This document shows positions 5,531 to 5,869 of a DNA stretch of 5,869 bases, piece by piece. Numbering within the stretch: the first letter of the stretch is position 1; each line of letters opens with the position of its first letter. The stretch spans positions 1 through 5,869 of the forward strand of contig CAZOIK010000110.1 in NCBI GenBank assembly GCA_964579765.1, in the 5' to 3' direction. Position numbers and translations under genes: made by a program. The stretch is from DATNBT01 sp964579765 (lineage in GTDB: Bacteria > Acidobacteriota > Vicinamibacteria > Vicinamibacterales > CAVVIG01). The notes beneath the pieces are model-generated. The model had not been told where the DNA came from, made no database searches, and saw nothing but the letters and a program-made list of their open reading frames with translations.

Positions 5531-5869
5531 TCAGCGCGTGTCCACGAGGAAGTCGGCGAAGCGCCGGCGGACTTCGGTGAACGTCACGTCGAGATCGACA
5601 ATCGTGGACCACGACGAGTCGGCGTAGGCCGGCTCCTGCACTTCGACGACGGCGCGCGTCTGCGGATCGACGCCGTGCAGCACCGCCTGGCCCGGCACGA
5701 CGACGCGCGCGTCGTCCACTCGCGCGGGAAACGTGCGCAGGACGGCGCCACGCGGGCCGATCTCGACCATCTGGCCGTGCGCGGCGTCGCTCGCCACGAC
5801 GCCGCGTCCGTCGAGCGCCTCGAACGGCGCCGCGCTCGTGTCCATGGTCCACACCGTCGTCCCCGCCGT
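5531..5869 (-). CDS. C-terminal part of an unrecognised protein (5' end outside window)
   Basis: The minus-strand frame is open from the window edge to a TGA at 5531-5533, giving 112 residues. A GTG at 5854 and an ATG at 5845 exist in frame, but reading continues upstream of both, so the gene is probably truncated rather than starting here. The sequence is rich in short Val/Ile beta-strands with turns ('ALDGRGVVASDAAHGQMVEIGPRGAVLRTFP', 'VVVPGQAVLHGVDPQTRAVVEVQEP'). This is reminiscent of blades of a beta-propeller or a beta-sandwich, ending in a mixed helix 'FTEVRRRFADFLVDTR'. No catalytic motif, membrane segment or cysteine is seen. I do not recognise the family. The competing frame on the same strand is strongly Arg-rich and looks like a shadow, which supports this reading. 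Confidence 0.6.
   Translation of the reverse strand, partial: TAGTTVWTMDTSAAPFEALDGRGVVASDAAHGQMVEIGPRGAVLRTFPARVDDARVVVPGQAVLHGVDPQTRAVVEVQEPAYADSSWSTIVDLDVTFTEVRRRFADFLVDTR

Overview
This is a GC-rich bacterial window in which every stretch is either coding or a short intergenic gap (82 nt at most). No RNA genes, CRISPR arrays or insertion sequences were seen. The gene content is a periplasmic quinoprotein without a cytochrome domain, a secreted tannase/feruloyl-esterase-family hydrolase, a CarboxypepD_reg/Ig-like lipoprotein, a BON protein, and a membrane-embedded Gly-rich stress-type protein. Together with the strong G/C third-position bias, this suggests an Acidobacteriota chromosome, perhaps Vicinamibacteria. 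That assignment is inference from gene style, not from a marker gene.

Layout. Positions 1-525 (+) hold the C-terminal end of a GT39-like membrane glycosyltransferase, cut by the window edge. It is followed by a lipoprotein (546-1169, +) and a PQQ-type quinoprotein (1195-2853, +). These three genes are closely spaced (20 and 25 nt) and may be co-transcribed. At 2854-2900 there is a convergent junction with a hairpin and a 13-nt tandem repeat. On the minus strand a two-gene unit reads leftward: a secreted BON-domain protein (3490-3873), then a ferredoxin-like/Gly-zipper stress-type protein (2901-3470). An 82-nt divergent region (3874-3955) carries a sigma-54-like promoter match for the minus unit and a good Shine-Dalgarno for the plus gene, the tannase-family esterase (3956-5506). 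A second convergent hairpin (5503-5521) separates it from the C-terminal part of an unrecognised protein (5531-5869, -).

How the genes may work together. The esterase and the quinoprotein are both predicted to be periplasmic or exported. They could act in turn on plant- or lignin-derived esters and alcohols, but they lie in different transcription units, so the link is weak. The BON/Gly-zipper pair looks like a small envelope-stress operon.

The points most worth a second look are: the quinoprotein's active site, which has a lanthanide-type Asp-x-Asp and lacks the vicinal Cys pair; the sigma-54-like site; and a shared 12-nt motif at both convergent gene ends. No clear new multi-gene system was found.
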